Below are positions 1 through 6,021 of a DNA stretch of 10,296 nt, piece by piece. Position 1 is the first letter of the stretch, and the number at the start of each line of letters is the position of its first letter. This stretch comes from Nitrospirota bacterium. Lineage in GTDB: Bacteria; Nitrospirota; Thermodesulfovibrionia; Thermodesulfovibrionales; JdFR-88. The notes under the pieces were generated by a model. The model had not been told where the DNA came from. It made no database searches and was given only the letters and a program-made list of their open reading frames with translations. Location: positions 1-10,296 of the forward strand of contig JAKAEG010000090.1 in assembly GCA_021819985.1 (NCBI GenBank). Direction: 5' to 3'. The translations under genes and the position numbers were made by a program.

Positions 1-2
1 AG

Positions 3-275
3 ACCGCTTTGAAGCATGCCACGGGCGAGTCCACCGGGCTTTCCCAAGGGGTGGAGATGACCTTCAGGGAACTGAAGAGGGTGCTTGAGAAATGGGGCTT
101 AGAGCCCATTGACGCCCTTGGCAGGCCTTTTGATCCGGAGTTCCATCACGCGATATCTCAGGTCGAAAGGGACGACGTGGACGACAACACCGTTGTCGAG
201 GAGTTGAGGACGGGATACCTCCATAATGGAAAGGTCCTCAGGGCATCGCTCGTCGTAGTTTCCAAAAAAAAATAA
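3..275 (+). CDS. grpE: GrpE nucleotide exchange factor, C-terminal part (5' end outside window)
   Basis: GrpE is the cytoplasmic nucleotide exchange factor that releases ADP from DnaK and resets the chaperone cycle. The frame is open from the window edge, so this is the last ~90 codons only, and the TTG at 9 should not be read as its start. What is visible is the end of the long helical region (GVEMTFRELKRVLEKWGLEPI) followed by the compact beta-wing domain. That domain has the family pattern of G-x-PFDPEFHHAI, an acidic turn, then VVEELRTGYLHNGKVLRASLVVV and a short lysine tail. Both the order and the spacing match GrpE. It lies 96 bases upstream of dnaK on the same strand, the classic gene order. 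No CIRCE-type inverted repeat is seen in the window; an HrcA/CIRCE or sigma-32-type promoter, if there is one, would lie upstream of the window. Confidence 0.93.
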   Translation, partial: TALKHATGESTGLSQGVEMTFRELKRVLEKWGLEPIDALGRPFDPEFHHAISQVERDDVDDNTVVEELRTGYLHNGKVLRASLVVVSKKK

Positions 276-371
276 GCATTGAATAAAGAAGGAAAACTAT
301 TCACGAAATGAAAAATGAACACAAAAAAATCAAAAATGCAAAAATAAAAAATTTGAAGGAGGAGTTGTAGA
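276..371 (+). other. A-rich grpE-dnaK intergenic spacer with dnaK ribosome binding site
   Basis: This spacer is strikingly A-rich on the + strand, with several runs of four to seven A, in contrast to the GC-rich genes on both sides. No hairpin terminator and no CIRCE element are visible. The only clear signal is a strong Shine-Dalgarno AAGGAGGAG at 356-364, seven bases before the dnaK ATG at 372. The unstructured A-rich leader probably keeps the dnaK start accessible; that is inference. It is consistent with co-transcription of grpE and dnaK. Confidence 0.6.
356..364 (+). promoter_or_regulatory. Ribosome binding site of dnaK
   Basis: AAGGAGGAG, nearly fully complementary to the 16S rRNA 3' end, sits seven bases before the ATG at 372. 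It fixes the dnaK start and is stronger than the sites of its operon neighbours. Confidence 0.85.
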
Positions 372-2306
372 ATGGGCAAGGCCATAGGCATAGACCTGGG
401 TACAACCAACTCGGTCGTCGCGGTGGTCATGGGTGGCGAGCCGATAGTTATTCCTAACCAGGAGGGCAGCAGGACGACCCCTTCCGTGGTCGCTTTTACT
501 GAAAAAGGCGAACGGTTGGTTGGGCAGATAGCAAAAAGACAGGCCATAACAAACCCGGAGAACACTGTATTTTCCATAAAGAGGCTGATGGGCAGGAAGT
601 TCACTTCGGCTGAGGCGAAGCACGCTATGGAGCGGCTCCCCTATAAGATCGAAGAGGCGCCAAACGGAGACGCCCATGTCCTGGCGAGGGGCAAGCAGTA
701 TTCCCCGCCGGAGATATCGGCCATGATACTTCAGAAGCTGAAACAGGCCGCCGAGGACTATCTGGGCGAACCTGTAACGGACGCGGTAATTACCGTGCCG
801 GCATATTTTGACGACAGTCAAAGGCAGGCCACGAAGGACGCGGGCAGGATCGCGGGCCTTAACGTGCTGAGGATCATAAACGAGCCCACTGCCGCGGCGC
901 TTGCCTACGGCCTGGACAAGAAGAAAGAAGAGAAGATCGCGGTTTATGACCTTGGTGGCGGCACCTTCGATATTTCCATACTGGAAATAGGCGAGGGCGT
1001 CATAGAGGTCAAGTCGACAAACGGGGACACCTATCTGGGCGGCGACGATTTCGACATGAGGGTCATGGACTGGATGGTCGATGAGTTCAAGAAGGAAAGC
1101 GGGATCGACCTGAAGAAAGACAGGATGGCGCTTCAGAGGCTCAAAGAGGCCGCGGAAAGGGCCAAGATAGAGCTTTCCACCGCGATGGAAACGGAGATAA
1201 ACCTGCCGTTCGTCACGGCCGATGCCACCGGGCCCAAGCACCTGCTTATGAAGCTCTCGAGGGCAAAGTTCGAGCAGCTCGCATCCGACCTGATCGAAAG
1301 GACCATAGTGCCTAGCAAAAAGGCGCTGAAAGACTCGGGGCTTGAGGCCAGCCAGATGGATGAAGTCATCCTGGTGGGCGGGCAGACAAGGACGCCGAAA
1401 GTCCAGCAGACTGTGCAGGGCTTTTTCGGCAAGGAGCCAAACAAGACGGTGAACCCGGATGAGGTTGTAGCGGTGGGCGCGGCAATTCAGGGCGCGGTCC
1501 TCAAGGGCGAGGTGAAAGAGGTCCTCCTGCTCGACGTTACCCCTCTTTCGCTTGGTATCGAGACGCGGGGCGGCATATTCACAAAGATGATCGAACGCAA
1601 CACAACGATACCGACCAAGAAAAGCCAGATCTTCTCTACGGCTTCCGACAGTCAGCCTGCGGTCACCATAAAGGTGTTCCAGGGCGAAAGGGAGATGGCT
1701 TCGGACAACAAGCTTTTGGGCGTGTTTGAGCTGGTAGGCATTCCGCCTGCTCCCAGAGGCATGCCTCAGATCGAGGTCACTTTCGATATAGACGCAAACG
1801 GCATACTGCACGTGTCCGCGAAGGACCTTGGCACAGGCAAGGAGCAGTCCATCAGGATAACCGCATCGAGCGGGCTTTCCGAGGACGAGATCAAAAAGAT
1901 GACCCGCGACGCTGAATCCCATGCCGGGGAGGACAAAAAAAGGCGTGCGCTTGCCGAGGCGAAGAACGAGGCCGACACCCTCGTCTATTCGGTCGAACAG
2001 AGCGTAAAAGAGCTTGGCGACAAGCTGGATGCCGCTGAGAAGGCCGATATAGAGAAGGCCCTTGAGGAGTGCAGGAAGGAAAAGGAAACGGCGACCGATG
2101 CCGATACACTTCGCAAGGCGATAGACAGGCTTACCCAGGCGTCCCACAAGATTGCCGAGCACGTCTATAAGCACGCCCAGGCGGAAGCCGGAGCGCACGC
2201 AGGAGCGGGCCCAGGAGCCGGGACCTCTGAGAAAGCGGACGGCCAGGGCGCTGAAGGCGAGGAAAAGGTAGTGGAGGCGGAGTTCGAGGAAGAAGACAAA
2301 AAGTAA
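372..2306 (+). CDS. dnaK: Molecular chaperone DnaK (Hsp70)
   Basis: DnaK is the ATP-driven Hsp70 that binds exposed hydrophobic segments of client proteins in the cytoplasm, working with DnaJ and GrpE. The 644-residue product has the full length of the family. The nucleotide-binding domain (about 1-380) carries the phosphate-1 motif IDLGTTNS at 7-14, the catalytic lysine K70 in SIKRLMGRKF, INEPTAAALAYG at 169-180 and the phosphate-2 motif YDLGGGTFD at 192-200. The interdomain linker VLLLDVTPLS is at 384-393. The substrate-binding beta domain follows to about 500, then the helical lid. The C-terminal tail (~600-644) is an Ala/Gly-rich stretch ending in an acidic segment, EEEDKK, close to the usual EEVKDDKK-like end that contacts partners. 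The ATG is fixed by a strong ribosome binding site. A perfect hairpin follows the stop, before dnaJ. No key residue is missing. Confidence 0.99.
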   Translation: MGKAIGIDLGTTNSVVAVVMGGEPIVIPNQEGSRTTPSVVAFTEKGERLVGQIAKRQAITNPENTVFSIKRLMGRKFTSAEAKHAMERLPYKIEEAPNGDAHVLARGKQYSPPEISAMILQKLKQAAEDYLGEPVTDAVITVPAYFDDSQRQATKDAGRIAGLNVLRIINEPTAAALAYGLDKKKEEKIAVYDLGGGTFDISILEIGEGVIEVKSTNGDTYLGGDDFDMRVMDWMVDEFKKESGIDLKKDRMALQRLKEAAERAKIELSTAMETEINLPFVTADATGPKHLLMKLSRAKFEQLASDLIERTIVPSKKALKDSGLEASQMDEVILVGGQTRTPKVQQTVQGFFGKEPNKTVNPDEVVAVGAAIQGAVLKGEVKEVLLLDVTPLSLGIETRGGIFTKMIERNTTIPTKKSQIFSTASDSQPAVTIKVFQGEREMASDNKLLGVFELVGIPPAPRGMPQIEVTFDIDANGILHVSAKDLGTGKEQSIRITASSGLSEDEIKKMTRDAESHAGEDKKRRALAEAKNEADTLVYSVEQSVKELGDKLDAAEKADIEKALEECRKEKETATDADTLRKAIDRLTQASHKIAEHVYKHAQAEAGAHAGAGPGAGTSEKADGQGAEGEEKVVEAEFEEEDKK

Positions 2307-2329
2307 AAAACATATAAAATTAAAAAAGA

Positions 2330-2370
2330 GAAACAGGCCGGGCCCATAAAAAATGACCCCGGCCTGTTTC
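2330..2370 (+). terminator. 13-bp hairpin between dnaK and dnaJ (terminator, attenuator or 3'-end stabiliser)
   Basis: GAAACAGGCCGGG (2330-2342) is perfectly repeated in inverse as CCCGGCCTGTTTC (2358-2370), with a 15-base loop. The GC-rich core and the position 23 bases after the dnaK stop fit a partial terminator or an RNA stabiliser that lowers dnaJ expression relative to dnaK. On the + strand the arm is followed by AATTAAAAAATGTATTTTTA, a poor U-tract, so full termination is doubtful. On the - strand the hairpin is followed by CTCTTTTTTAA, a better U-tract, although no - strand gene needs it here. I see the hairpin directly; the role is inference. Confidence 0.7.
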
Positions 2371-2395
2371 AATTAAAAAATGTATTTTTAGCAAG

Positions 2396-2425
2396 AGGAC
2401 AAAAATTAAACCGAAAAGTTAAAAT
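2396..2425 (+). promoter_or_regulatory. Weak candidate promoter before dnaJ
   Basis: AGGACA (2396-2401) and TAAAAT (2420-2425) are spaced by 18 bases, and would start RNA near 2432, almost at the dnaJ ATG (2434). That would remove the AGGCGG ribosome binding site at 2426-2431 from the message, which argues against use. It is listed because this A/T-rich spacer after a hairpin is where a secondary dnaJ promoter would be expected. Confidence 0.2.
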
Positions 2426-2433
2426 AGGCGGAT

Positions 2434-3552
2434 ATGAAAGATTATTACGAGCTGCTTGGAGTTTCCAAAAATGCCTCTCAAGAAGAGCTGAAAAAGGCCT
2501 ACAGGCAACTGGCCCTCAAACATCACCCTGACAGAAACCACGGCAATAAGGAAGCCGAGGAAAAGTTCAAGGAGATAAACGAGGCGTACAGCTGCCTTGG
2601 CGACCCCGGTAAAAGAAACGAATACGACAGCACCGGCCAATGCGGAACGGGCCCCAATTCCGGCGGATTCGGGGCGGGCGGTTTTGGCGCAACCGGTTTC
2701 GGCGACATCTTCGAGGATATTTTTGGGGAGTTCTTCGGCGCGGCCTTCGGCGGCGGCGGGCGTGGCCCCAGGCCCGAACGCGGCCAGGACCTTAGATACG
2801 ATATCGATATAGACCTTGAGGCGGCAGCCTCAGGAAGAAAGGCATCGGTCAAGATCCCCCGGAACGTAAACTGTGGTGAATGCCGCGGTACGGGTTCTGC
2901 CACCGGGCAGACAACTTTATGTCCGGAGTGCAAGGGGACCGGTCACGTCAGATACCAGCAGGGTTTCTTTTCCGTAAGCCGCGCCTGCGGAAAATGCCGC
3001 GGGACGGGACGCATTATCCAGAAGCCCTGTGAGAAATGCCGCGGGACGGGAAAGGTGAGGGTGGAACGGGAACTCACCATAACCATTCCGGCCGGGGTGG
3101 AAGACGGCATGAGGTTCAGGGTAACCGGGGAAGGCGAATCAGGCGCCAATGGCGGGCCTCCCGGAGACCTCTACGTGGTCATAAGTATAAATGAGCACCC
3201 GCAGTTCAGGCGGGATGGCGACGACATCATATGCGAGGAGCCCATATCGTTTGCCCAGGCCGCCCTTGGGGTGGACCTTGAGATAAAGACCCTCTGGGGG
3301 GACGAGAAGCTGCATGTCCCGGCTGGCACGCAGCCCGGTCAAACGTTCAGGATGAAGGGTAAGGGCATGCCCCACCTTGGCAAAAAATCAAAAGGCGACC
3401 ATATCGTGGTTACCAAGGTGCTCATACCGCAGAAACTGGACGAAAAACAGAGGGAACTCCTGGAGGAGCTTGCAAAGCATGCCGGTGAGCACTTTGCCCC
3501 CAAAAGCGGCATTAAAGATAAGATCCGGGGAATATTCGCCTCCGGCAGTTAA
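2434..3552 (+). CDS. dnaJ: Chaperone DnaJ (type I Hsp40)
   Basis: DnaJ delivers unfolded proteins to DnaK and triggers its ATP hydrolysis. The 372-residue product has every part of a type I Hsp40. The J domain (about 1-68) has the HPD motif at 31-33, and a Gly/Phe-rich stretch follows (about 70-110). The zinc domain has four CxxCxGxG repeats, with cysteine pairs at 147/150, 163/166, 185/188 and 199/202. The C-terminal substrate-binding beta domains run from about 208 to the end. All eight zinc ligands are present. A modest ribosome binding site, AGGCGG (2426-2431), precedes the ATG by two bases, which is tight. The stop codon TAA shares its last A with the ATG of rsmE, so the two genes are translationally coupled. 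The gene is 127 bases after dnaK, across a hairpin. Confidence 0.98.
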   Translation: MKDYYELLGVSKNASQEELKKAYRQLALKHHPDRNHGNKEAEEKFKEINEAYSCLGDPGKRNEYDSTGQCGTGPNSGGFGAGGFGATGFGDIFEDIFGEFFGAAFGGGGRGPRPERGQDLRYDIDIDLEAAASGRKASVKIPRNVNCGECRGTGSATGQTTLCPECKGTGHVRYQQGFFSVSRACGKCRGTGRIIQKPCEKCRGTGKVRVERELTITIPAGVEDGMRFRVTGEGESGANGGPPGDLYVVISINEHPQFRRDGDDIICEEPISFAQAALGVDLEIKTLWGDEKLHVPAGTQPGQTFRMKGKGMPHLGKKSKGDHIVVTKVLIPQKLDEKQRELLEELAKHAGEHFAPKSGIKDKIRGIFASGS

Positions 3553-4319
3553 TGCGCCTTTACTGTCCTGACCTTCCCGATCCAGGTTTCCCCCCCATTG
3601 AACTCCAGACGGAAGAATTGAAATACGCGAAAAACGTCCTCAGGGCGAAGCTCATGGATGAGGTTTTACTTTTCGATGGCAGGGGCAGAGAGGCAAAGGG
3701 CGTTATCACCCGCCTGGACCGCGAACATTTTACAGTCGAGATCAAAGAGGTATATAAAAGCAGCGGCAAGGAATCCGCCCTCGGCATCAGGCTCCTTCAG
3801 GGCATTTTGAAGGGGCAGAAGATGGACCTGGTGATACAGAAGACGGCCGAACTCGGCGTGGCCCGGATCCAGCCGCTTGTAACAAAATACACCGAAGTGA
3901 AAATCACCAGAAAACTGGAAAGATGGCAGAAAATAGCGATCGAGGCGGCAAGGCAGTGCGGCAGGAATGTCGCCCCGGTCATAAATGAGCCGGTTGAGTT
4001 TATGGATTTTTTTAAATCCGGACCGGTGGCCGAAGAAAACGGGCTGATTAAAGAGCCGGGCATCATTTTTTGGGAGAGGGGCGGCGAGGGGCTGAAAGAG
4101 ATCGCAGCCCGGCTGCAAGACGCGGACAGCCGGTTTAAAGGGACCGGATGCATATCCCTTGCGGTTGGCCCTGAAGGCGGGTTTTCCGAAGAGGAGGTTT
4201 CCGTTGCGGTGAACAATGGTTTTTACCGTGCGGGCCTTGGGCCGCGCATCCTCCGGGCCGAGACCGCGGCCATAACGGCCGTGGGATTGGCGCAGTTTTT
4301 ATTTGGGGATATGGGGTAG
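3552..4319 (+). CDS. rsmE: 16S rRNA (uracil-1498-N3)-methyltransferase RsmE
   Basis: RsmE methylates N3 of U1498 in 16S rRNA of the assembled 30S subunit, using S-adenosylmethionine. It belongs to the SPOUT class with a C-terminal trefoil knot. The 255-residue product has the usual length. An N-terminal PUA-like RNA-binding part (about 1-75) is followed by ILKGQKMDLVIQKTAELGV (85-103), the helix ERWQKIAIEAARQCGR (123-138), and the SAM-binding knot motifs AVGPEGGFSEEEV (204-216) and LGPRILRAETAA (229-240). The ARQCGR segment replaces the commoner EQSGR, a mild variation. The ATG overlaps the dnaJ stop by one base (TAATG), so translation is likely coupled and no separate ribosome binding site is needed. 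Clustering with dnaK-dnaJ is widespread in bacteria. Confidence 0.96.
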   Translation: MRLYCPDLPDPGFPPIELQTEELKYAKNVLRAKLMDEVLLFDGRGREAKGVITRLDREHFTVEIKEVYKSSGKESALGIRLLQGILKGQKMDLVIQKTAELGVARIQPLVTKYTEVKITRKLERWQKIAIEAARQCGRNVAPVINEPVEFMDFFKSGPVAEENGLIKEPGIIFWERGGEGLKEIAARLQDADSRFKGTGCISLAVGPEGGFSEEEVSVAVNNGFYRAGLGPRILRAETAAITAVGLAQFLFGDMG

Positions 4320-4332
4320 AGAATTTTCAAAC

Positions 4333-4881
4333 ATGATGAAACTGGAGATCCCCGGACTCGAACTGCCGTTGGCAAGATTCATATTGGGCGTCCTCCTGCT
4401 CGCTATGGGCCGCAGGCTCTTCTGGCTCTTTGTTGGCGTGGCGGGTTTTGCCTTCGGTTTCGAGGCCGTCAGGCATTTGCTTCCGCACCAGCCTCATAGT
4501 GAGGCTTTGGTCATCTCGCTGCTCATAGGGTTGATCTGCGCGGTGGCGGCTGTTTCCTTGCAGAAGTTTGCAATTGCATTGGGAGGTTTTTTAGCGGGCG
4601 GGCGCCTGCTTCCCCTGATTTTATACACTTTTGGCATAACCGTTCATCAGCGCCATTGGGTGCTCTTTATTATAGGGGGCATAATCGGAGCGGTCCTGAT
4701 GAGCCTGGCTTTTGGCTTTGCATTGACCCTGCTTTCATCTCTCTTTGGGGCGGACCTCATCCTCCATGCGCTTAATCTCCAAGGGAGGGTTTTTACCATT
4801 TTGTTTGTTCTCCTGACAGCCCTGGGTTTTGCCCTTCAGTACGGATTGGTCCGGTCCAAACCTGTACGAGGCAGGATATAG
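4333..4881 (+). CDS. Predicted seven-helix membrane protein (DUF4203/TMEM198-like)
   Basis: I do not recognise a characterised function. The 182-residue product is almost entirely hydrophobic, with about seven predicted membrane helices near 12-26, 29-45, 58-75, 78-102, 109-125, 126-145 and 153-173. It has many small-residue positions (FVGVAGFAFGF, ALGGFLAGG, IIGGIIGAVL) that would allow tight helix packing. The glycine pattern and helix count recall DUF4203/TMEM198-type proteins, a weak resemblance only. A short basic tail (RSKPVRGRI) would lie in the cytoplasm by the positive-inside rule. I chose the first of two adjacent ATGs (4333, 4336). A longer reading from TTG at 4303 would overlap rsmE and has no ribosome binding site. 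It starts 13 bases after rsmE and is probably the last gene of the dnaK operon. No terminator hairpin is obvious after it. Confidence 0.75.
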   Translation: MMKLEIPGLELPLARFILGVLLLAMGRRLFWLFVGVAGFAFGFEAVRHLLPHQPHSEALVISLLIGLICAVAAVSLQKFAIALGGFLAGGRLLPLILYTFGITVHQRHWVLFIIGGIIGAVLMSLAFGFALTLLSSLFGADLILHALNLQGRVFTILFVLLTALGFALQYGLVRSKPVRGRI

Positions 4882-4900
4882 CAATTTACGGATTGAGTGA

Positions 4901-4929
4901 TAGAATTTAAAAAGAAGCATACGTATTAT
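4901..4929 (+). promoter_or_regulatory. Candidate promoter of the multi-haem cytochrome
   Basis: TAGAAT (4901-4906) and TATTAT (4924-4929) are spaced by 17 bases, upstream of the cytochrome ATG at 4984. The -10 box is good (5 of 6) and the -35 box weak (3 of 6). It lies in a 102-base A/T-rich gap after the membrane protein gene. Confidence 0.3.
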
Positions 4930-4983
4930 AGGATTTTTCTTGTGATGGATTAAATCTGCCATCTTGGAGCGCATGGAGAAACA

Positions 4984-5529
4984 ATGGGCTGGCCGGGTTT
5001 ACATAGGTCATTCTGCCTTCTGTTTTTTTGTGTTTTCTTTCCGGCAACTGTCTTTGCGTTCGGACCGCACCAAAAGCTGCAATGCGCGGATTGTCATGCC
5101 ATACATACGGCGAAATCCGCGAAAAATAAAATTGAACCGGCCTCGGCTACGGAAAAGGATTCAGGCGGGCATTATATTTTCAAAGGGGTCAGGTCCTCAT
5201 GCATGACATGCCACAAAACAGGCGTTAAAGGAAAAGCGGGAATGGGGTCTGTCTGCGCTATTCATGTTGCATTACCTGGGGCCGGAGATTATCCTGGAGA
5301 AAGCTCAGGCCGATTAAGCATGCCTCATTCATCGAATCATGAAAAAATTGGATGCGGCCGGTGCCACGACCCGCACCGGACCAACCCTAATTACAAATAC
5401 CTGATCGTGGCTACGAAAAAAGGGAAAAATCTCCGGAAGTTCTGTGTTACCTGCCATGATCCAAAAACGGACCGCATAGCTGAACAATCAGTCTCAAGCT
5501 TGAAAGTTGAACAAGGATATGCTCTATGA
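4984..5529 (+). CDS. Small secreted multi-haem c-type cytochrome (four CxxCH sites)
   Basis: The 181-residue product starts with a signal peptide. A short n-region is followed by the hydrophobic run FCLLFFCVFFPATVFA, and cleavage is likely after VFA or FAFG near residue 25-27, so it acts in the periplasm or outside the cell. Four covalent haem sites CxxCH are visible: CADCH (34-38), CMTCH (73-77), CGRCH (124-128) and CVTCH (154-158). Extra histidines (H29, H41, H63, H119, H131) could be distal ligands, so it is probably an electron carrier of the doubled-CxxCH kind. Between sites two and three, C91-A-I-H94 looks like a fifth site missing its second cysteine. The ATG at 4984 has a GGAG (4975-4978) five bases upstream. 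The C-terminal 20 residues are low in recognisable features and may be replaced or truncated sequence. It converges on the nucleotidyltransferase gene, with only 18 bases between the stops. Confidence 0.85.
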   Translation: MGWPGLHRSFCLLFFCVFFPATVFAFGPHQKLQCADCHAIHTAKSAKNKIEPASATEKDSGGHYIFKGVRSSCMTCHKTGVKGKAGMGSVCAIHVALPGAGDYPGESSGRLSMPHSSNHEKIGCGRCHDPHRTNPNYKYLIVATKKGKNLRKFCVTCHDPKTDRIAEQSVSSLKVEQGYAL

Positions 5530-5547
5530 ATGCGCCCGGCCCTTTCA

Positions 5548-5862
5548 TTACAGGATTATTTCCTGTTCTTTCAGGATATTTTCTTTTATTAACGGGTGGA
5601 GTGAATTGTACGTGAGGACGTCTACCTTTCTGCCGAATAAATCCTCCAAGGCCAGCTTCAATCCGCTCAGGTCAAGAAGGCTCTTTCTACCTTCGAATTC
5701 AACCAGCAGGTCTATATCGCTTTTCCCGGTAAAATCTCCCCTTGCGATTGAACCGAAAATAGCGGCCCTCTTAACGCCATAATCTTTCAAAATCCTGATA
5801 ACGGCGTCTTTTTTAGCTTCAATAACTGTGTTCGTAATGTGTATTTTTACAGGGCTTGTCAT
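5548..5862 (-). CDS. Orphan MNT-type minimal nucleotidyltransferase
   Basis: The 104-residue product has the fold signature of the pol-beta nucleotidyltransferase superfamily, minimal (MNT) group. GS at 37-38 is followed by ARGD (40-43), the SDIDLLVEF catalytic acid pair (D49, D51) and a third acidic position, D81, in RKVDVLTY. In known MntA antitoxins this motif transfers AMP to a HEPN toxin, and the GSxARG form here fits that subgroup. The usual HEPN partner is not next door: the cytochrome lies 18 bases downstream in the opposite direction, and a tRNA lies upstream. It is therefore an orphan, and the target is unknown. The ATG at 5862 has no Shine-Dalgarno, and the gene begins 25 bases after the tRNA 3' end with no terminator between, so it may be read from the tRNA promoter. 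Its lower GC content by eye suggests acquisition by transfer. Confidence 0.88.
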   Translation of the reverse strand: MTSPVKIHITNTVIEAKKDAVIRILKDYGVKRAAIFGSIARGDFTGKSDIDLLVEFEGRKSLLDLSGLKLALEDLFGRKVDVLTYNSLHPLIKENILKEQEIIL

Positions 5863-5887
5863 CGTTTGGCAAGGGGAAAAGTAGGAG

Positions 5888-5959
5888 AGCCGGGGATGAG
5901 GGTTGAACTCACGACCTGCTGATTACGAATCAGCTGCTCTGCCACTGAGCTACCCCGGC
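5888..5959 (-). tRNA. tRNA-Thr (anticodon CGU)
   Basis: The - strand folds into a complete 72-base cloverleaf. The acceptor stem is GCCGGGG/CCCCGGC (5953-5959 with 5889-5895). The D arm is GCTC/GAGC, the anticodon arm GCTGA/TCAGC with loop TTCGTAA, and the variable loop AGGTC. The T arm is GTGAG/CTCAT with loop TTCAACC; its last pair is G-T. The discriminator base is T (5888). Loop TT-CGT-AA gives anticodon CGU, reading Thr ACG codons. CCA is not encoded: the bases after the discriminator are CTCC. A near-consensus promoter lies just upstream. No transcription terminator is visible downstream, so the transcript may run into the nucleotidyltransferase gene. Confidence 0.97.
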
Positions 5960-5991
5960 TAGACAAGCGGACCGCTTTTGAGACGACATCA

Positions 5992-6021
5992 ATTTTACCG
6001 CAGAGGGTTGAGGTTAATCAA
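5992..6021 (-). promoter_or_regulatory. Promoter of tRNA-Thr
   Basis: On the - strand TTGATT (-35, 6016-6021) and TAAAAT (-10, 5992-5997) are spaced by 18 bases. The expected start is near 5985, about 26 bases before the tRNA 5' end. The -35 box overlaps the stop codon of hisD, so the tRNA can be expressed alone although it follows hisD on the same strand. The leader contains AAGCGG-t-CCGCTT (5965-5977), a near-palindrome that may fold into a small hairpin. Confidence 0.5.

Noticed and set aside
276..371. CIRCE operator or sigma-32 promoter before dnaK
   Set aside because: No TTAGCACTC-N9-GAGTGCTAA and no heat-shock promoter pattern are visible. The spacer is only A-rich with a ribosome binding site.
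330..2372. 680-codon open frame on the - strand opposite dnaK
   Set aside because: It is a shadow of the strongly biased dnaK codons. The product has no recognisable domains, and dnaK is certain on the other strand.
4964..5206. 80-codon + strand frame overlapping the cytochrome
   Set aside because: It has no ribosome binding site of note and a very basic product. The cytochrome frame has a signal peptide and haem motifs.
5880..5960. Integrated element at the tRNA-Thr 3' end
   Set aside because: No second copy of the tRNA 3' end and no integrase are visible within the window. The adjacent nucleotidyltransferase alone is not enough.
5965..5977. AAGCGGACCGCTT near-palindrome as a terminator
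   Set aside because: The loop is only one to three bases and the stem five. It lies in the tRNA leader, so it is at most a minor processing hairpin.
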